Positions 20,099 through 23,579 of a stretch of 23,579 nt of DNA are shown piece by piece. The stretch comes from Ophiostoma sp. CBS 140.51 (Eukaryota > Ascomycota > Sordariomycetes > Ophiostomatales > Ophiostomataceae): positions 1 to 23,579 of the forward strand of contig JANSLP010000430.1 in the NCBI GenBank assembly GCA_029298735.1, read 5' to 3'. Both the position numbers and the translations under genes were made by a program. The stretch's first letter is position 1, and the number at the start of each line of letters is the position of its first letter. Below the pieces are notes generated by a model that worked only from the letters and a program-made list of their open reading frames with translations, was not told where the DNA came from and ran no database searches.

Positions 20099-21421
20099 AG
20101 AGATATTGTGGATAATATGTGCTTTGTTGGTTGTACATTAGTTCTAGTATGAATGAAGAAGGTAGAAATTGGGTGAAACAAACGTTTTGTTTTGAAACTT
20201 TTTACGTTTTCTTTCAAGTGATATTAGATGAACTGGTTTGGATAAAGACCGTAGCCTTGGCTCCACCAGTGAACGGAAAGTTCCGCACATTATTTTGTAT
20301 CCAAAGCAGATGAGCCTGTTGGTACTTCCACTTCTGCATGGCACTTCTTTTTTGACAAGAGGAAAATTCAAGAGGGTCCTATTTTATACTTTTAGTTCAC
20401 TGAAATACGTGAATATTAGTGAAATATTTTTCTAGTTTGGCACAAGATTCCCAAGAAGAAAATGCCAATGTTGTTTTCGCTCCCGAAAGTAAAAAAAAAA
20501 AAAAAAAAAAAGTGTCTCGTTAAGTAAGGATCAAAATATACATCGCTTTTCATTCCTGTACGCCATCAATCATAATCTCCAATACATCTTGGCGAGTCCA
20601 ACACAATCATGGGTTCCTTCAAAGGAAAAGACAGTTTCATCTGAATTGGAGTAAATTAGTTTACTTTCCACATATGAACAAAAGCATTTTGAAAAGTTAT
20701 TTTGTGTCACTCCAAACGGCATATGTGATCGTGTCCCCAAAATGGCACTCTTGGCCGCGCCAAACCCCACGCTTTGTTAGACGACAACTTGTCCTACTGC
20801 GGTACTTTTGTCTCCAACGGGAGCGGAAAATAGGGGTGAAATTTTCCTCATGTACGATGTAACTAAACCAACTCACCACACATTCGAGAAACGACGAGAG
20901 AAACCGCTTTGCAGATCCAATTGGTGATTTTCCCGGATATTTCCCCGCATCTGTCAACCATACATATGGCCACACTGCTCTGTACTTTTGTAGACATGTT
21001 GCGTGGCAGCCCAATTTGCCTTTTTCTTTGTTTCGTGAGCGAAATATTCGCAGCTACATGAGACGCTTTTACAGCCTCGCACTGCAAGATCTCCAGTCCT
21101 TGTCGTGCCTGCCACGCTTTGATACAGCCTCACCCCGCGAGATCTTCAGTTCTTTGGGCATTTGCCCCTGTCTCGAGAATATCAGCTTAGTGATGCATAT
21201 TGGATGGAGGGGTGCCATTGAGTGCAACCTCAGCCGACGAAATATATATAAAAGGACCGTGTCTTCTTGTTCCGCACGGTTATATCCTTCCAATGTTTCT
21301 CCAGGTTTCCCGCCTTGACTCTCTGCCTTCTCATCATTTTCAATTGTTGTTTTAACTCATCTATCTCGCTCCCCGATCCCTTGACACTTTACTTTCACGG
21401 CATCCAACCACAAAATCAACA
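20099..21421. other. Gene-free 1.3-kb interval with a 21-A tract and a TATA box
   Basis: No gene is supported. The first part is the 3' UTR of the upstream transporter; the middle is AT-rich and includes an uninterrupted run of 21 A (20491-20511). Minus-strand open frames around 20697-21087 resemble nothing and overlap each other. At 21243-21255 there is a strong TATA element (TATATATAAAAGG), 167 bp before the ATG of the next transporter, probably its core promoter. Confidence 0.5.
21243..21255 (+). promoter_or_regulatory. TATA box of the third MFS gene
   Basis: TATATATAAAAGG matches the eukaryotic TATA consensus and lies 167 bp upstream of the ATG at 21422, followed by a CT-rich leader. The assignment rests on motif and position only. 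It suggests that the now broken downstream gene had a regulated promoter until recently. Confidence 0.55.
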
Positions 21422-23242
21422 ATGACAGCGACGTCGGCAAAGCGCCCCTGCATGGGCTTGACAGGAGGACGCCTGCTGACCTGGATCACTTTTGCATGCT
21501 CTATGGACATGCTCATGTTTGGCTATGACCAGGCCGTGTTTAGCGGCGTGATTGTCACGGACAATTTCCTCGAGCTGCACGATCTCGTCGGGCCATCCAG
21601 GACCAATGTACTGTCCACGGTGACAGCCATCTATGACGTGGGCTGTTTTTTTTCGGAGCTATCCTCGCTTTCACAGTTGGCGAAAAGCTTGGCCGCAGAA
21701 AGGCAATCCTCACCGGCACCGCGATTATGAGTGTTGGTGCGATCCTGATGTCGGCGTCCTTCAGTCTGCCGCAGATGTTTGTTGGACGTATTATCTTGGG
21801 GTAGGTACTTCTGTTTTTCTTTCTTCTTTTTGTATCATTTGAAGTGCTGACTTGTTTTTTTTGCAGCCTCGGAAACGGCATTAACACGAGCACTGCACCG
21901 ATCTGGCAAACCGAAACCGCCCCTGCCCATCTCCGTGGAAAGCTTGTCATGTTTGAGATGATGATGAACATTGTCGGTTTCTCACTATGCAACTGGATCA
22001 ATTTTGGTCTGTCGTTTGCCAGCGGAGCCGTTGCTTGGAGACTGCCCCTGGCGTTGCAGTTTGTCTTTATCTTGTCGCTCTTTGCTACTGTTCCTTGGCT
22101 ACCAGAGTCCCCACGTTGGCTTGTGTACCATAGTCGTGATACAGAGGCCAAGGAGGTGGTTGCTTGTCTTGCGGCCAAGCCACTGGATGATCCAATTGTG
22201 CTTGCCCAGTGCGAGGAGATTAAATACGGCGTGGCATACGAAAAGGAGCATGCCGTGCGATGGCGTGATCTCCTCAAATCAACAACCCCGGATGGTACAA
22301 AACCACTGCGGCGTCTCCTCCTCGGTGCCGGAACTCAATTTATCCAGCAGTTTGAAGGTACGTATCTCTGTCAGTTCTTCACGTACGTATTTGTCCTAAC
22401 AACACAGACATGAATTTCATGTCGTACTATCTCCCGACGGTGCTGACAGTTGCCGTTGGCCTTTCCAACGAGCTTGCCCGTCTTCTCACGGCGGTCAACT
22501 CTGTCACATACCTTATCCTGTCATGCATTTCCATCACTCTGGTCGAAAGGTGGGGACGCCGTGGGTTGATGCTAGTATCAACTGCCGGTCAAGGTCTTGC
22601 ATTTCTTGTTATTACAGTTCTTCTTCGTTACGGCAGTGGCGGTAGTGGTGGTGAGACGAACCGTGCAGCAGAGGCATCCATTGTCTTCTTCTTTCTCTAA
22701 TTCATGTCTTTTGGTTTCGGCATGCTCGGCGTTCCTTGGCTGTATCCTACCGAGATCAACTCTGTGGTCATGCGGACCAAAGGTGCTGCAGTTGCAACTG
22801 CCACCAACTGGATCACGAATTTTGTGATTGTCCAGATTACTCCCATCGGCATCCAGAATCTTGGCTGGAAGTTCTGGATTGTCTTTACCGTCTTCAACGC
22901 GTTCTTTATGCCCGTCATCTATTTCTTCTATCCTGAAACAGGCAAGTACTACAATAAACATGACCCTGTAGCTTACAGGCTCGTTATGTTCAACAGTAAT
23001 TCATTGTTACTAACCTCGATGTTTTTACAGCAAACCGTACATTGGAAGACCTTGACGAGTACTACCGCAACAATCCGCCTCTTATCGTCACTCGTGATCC
23101 TGAGGCTACTATGAACAAGCGTCCCCAGCGCTACATTGACCATGAAAATGAACTCCTTGAGCAAGCTACCATGCACTCCGGCCCAAATGCTAAGGATACG
23201 GGTGATACAAAGATGGCTCAGGATATCAGCCATGTCGAGTGA
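21422..23242 (+). pseudogene. MFS sugar-porter transporter with frameshift and nonsense codon
   Basis: A third sugar-porter gene, full length but broken twice. Exons: 21422-21800, 21867-22357, 22408-22941 and 23031-23242; introns of 66, 50 and 89 bp, the last with a GC donor (GCAAGT). The ATG frame runs through DMLMFGYDQAVFSGV to a run of eight T (21646-21653), after which the family sequence (GAILAFTVGEKLGRRKA) continues in another frame, so a base is missing or two are extra. Later PESPRWLVY, QQFEDMNFMSYY, ERWGRRG and LGVPWLYPTEIN are intact, but a TAA at 22698-22700 interrupts the helix just before FMSFGFGM, in the same frame. The end (PETANRTLEDLDEYY and a long polar tail to TGA at 23240-23242) is normal. 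Everything else is well kept, so the loss looks recent, or the frameshift could be an assembly error. The protein would otherwise be about 535 residues, hexose/lactose-permease-like. Confidence 0.85.
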
Positions 23243-23579
23243 GGGAAGGGCGATAGCGGCGGGAAGCGCAAAACCCACCGCCATTGATATGTCCCCGACG
23301 ATACACCGCACCGCGTCCGAGTATCATATGACAGAGGCCGGTTGGTTTAGTGGGCAAAGTGTGTCTTTGCAAGTGACGTTGAATGGAGTACTTCGGTCAG
23401 GCTGTGAAATTTATTGGCATCTTTTTCTGTTTCAGTAAACTAGATTCAACTCTGGCTTAGAAACGTGGGTGGTTTCTTTGTTTGGTTTCGCAGTTAAGGA
23501 GAGAGAAAAGTTGAGGACATACGTTTATTGTATATTCTGTTCGATATGATTTGCGTTTTTCTTGAGAGTACTAAAATAT
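23243..23579. other. 3' flank of the third MFS gene
   Basis: Downstream region to the window edge, 337 bp, becoming AT-rich toward the end. It should hold the 3' UTR of the broken transporter. No gene or RNA is seen. Confidence 0.4.

Noticed and set aside
21555..22277. A 240-codon minus-strand open frame opposite the third transporter
   Set aside because: Antisense shadow that also runs through a clear intron of the + strand gene.
1..23579. tRNA, rRNA, CRISPR array or intact transposable element
   Set aside because: No cloverleaf with A/B boxes, no spaced direct-repeat array, and no transposase or reverse-transcriptase motif was seen on either strand.

Overview
This is nuclear DNA from a filamentous ascomycete (Pezizomycotina, probably Sordariomycetes). 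The evidence is short GT-AG introns (about 49-89 bp) with TACTAAC/CTAAC-like branch points, a Zn2Cys6 activator, fungal sugar-porter MFS proteins, a HET-domain gene remnant with C-to-T type stops (RIP-like decay), and AT-rich decayed sequence at the left edge. The species cannot be named from the sequence alone.

Layout, left to right: an AT-rich gene-free edge (1-490); a six-exon sugar-porter MFS transporter on the minus strand (491-2419); a 1.1-kb divergent promoter; an intronless AtsA-type sulfatase (3517-5217); a truncated, frameshifted bestrophin-family pseudogene (5763-6456); a Zn2Cys6 transcription factor (7519-9504); a DapA/DHDPS-family aldolase (10128-11222), convergent with a zinc-dependent, ADH6/cinnamyl-type alcohol dehydrogenase (12702-11483). 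The dehydrogenase shares a divergent promoter with an extended SDR (GRE2/dihydroflavonol reductase-like, 13347-14497). Next come a HET-domain pseudogene (16062-14549, minus), a PhyH-family Fe(II)/2-oxoglutarate dioxygenase (17470-16367, minus), divergent from a second sugar-porter MFS gene (18303-20098), a 1.3-kb gene-free stretch, and a third sugar-porter gene (21422-23242) broken by a frameshift and a nonsense codon.

Functionally the window reads as a catabolic island: uptake (three sugar-porter genes), sulfate-ester cleavage, oxidation (PhyH), C-C cleavage by a Schiff-base aldolase, carbonyl reduction (ADH and SDR) and one pathway-type regulator. Two pairs of intact enzyme/transporter genes (MFS-sulfatase and PhyH-MFS) and one pair of reductases (ADH-SDR) are head-to-head, which favours co-expression. 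That all of these form one pathway is inference; no substrate can be read from the sequence. Three of eleven genes are broken, so the island is partly decaying. All exon models below were built by hand from splice signals, and every intact model closes in frame across its introns.
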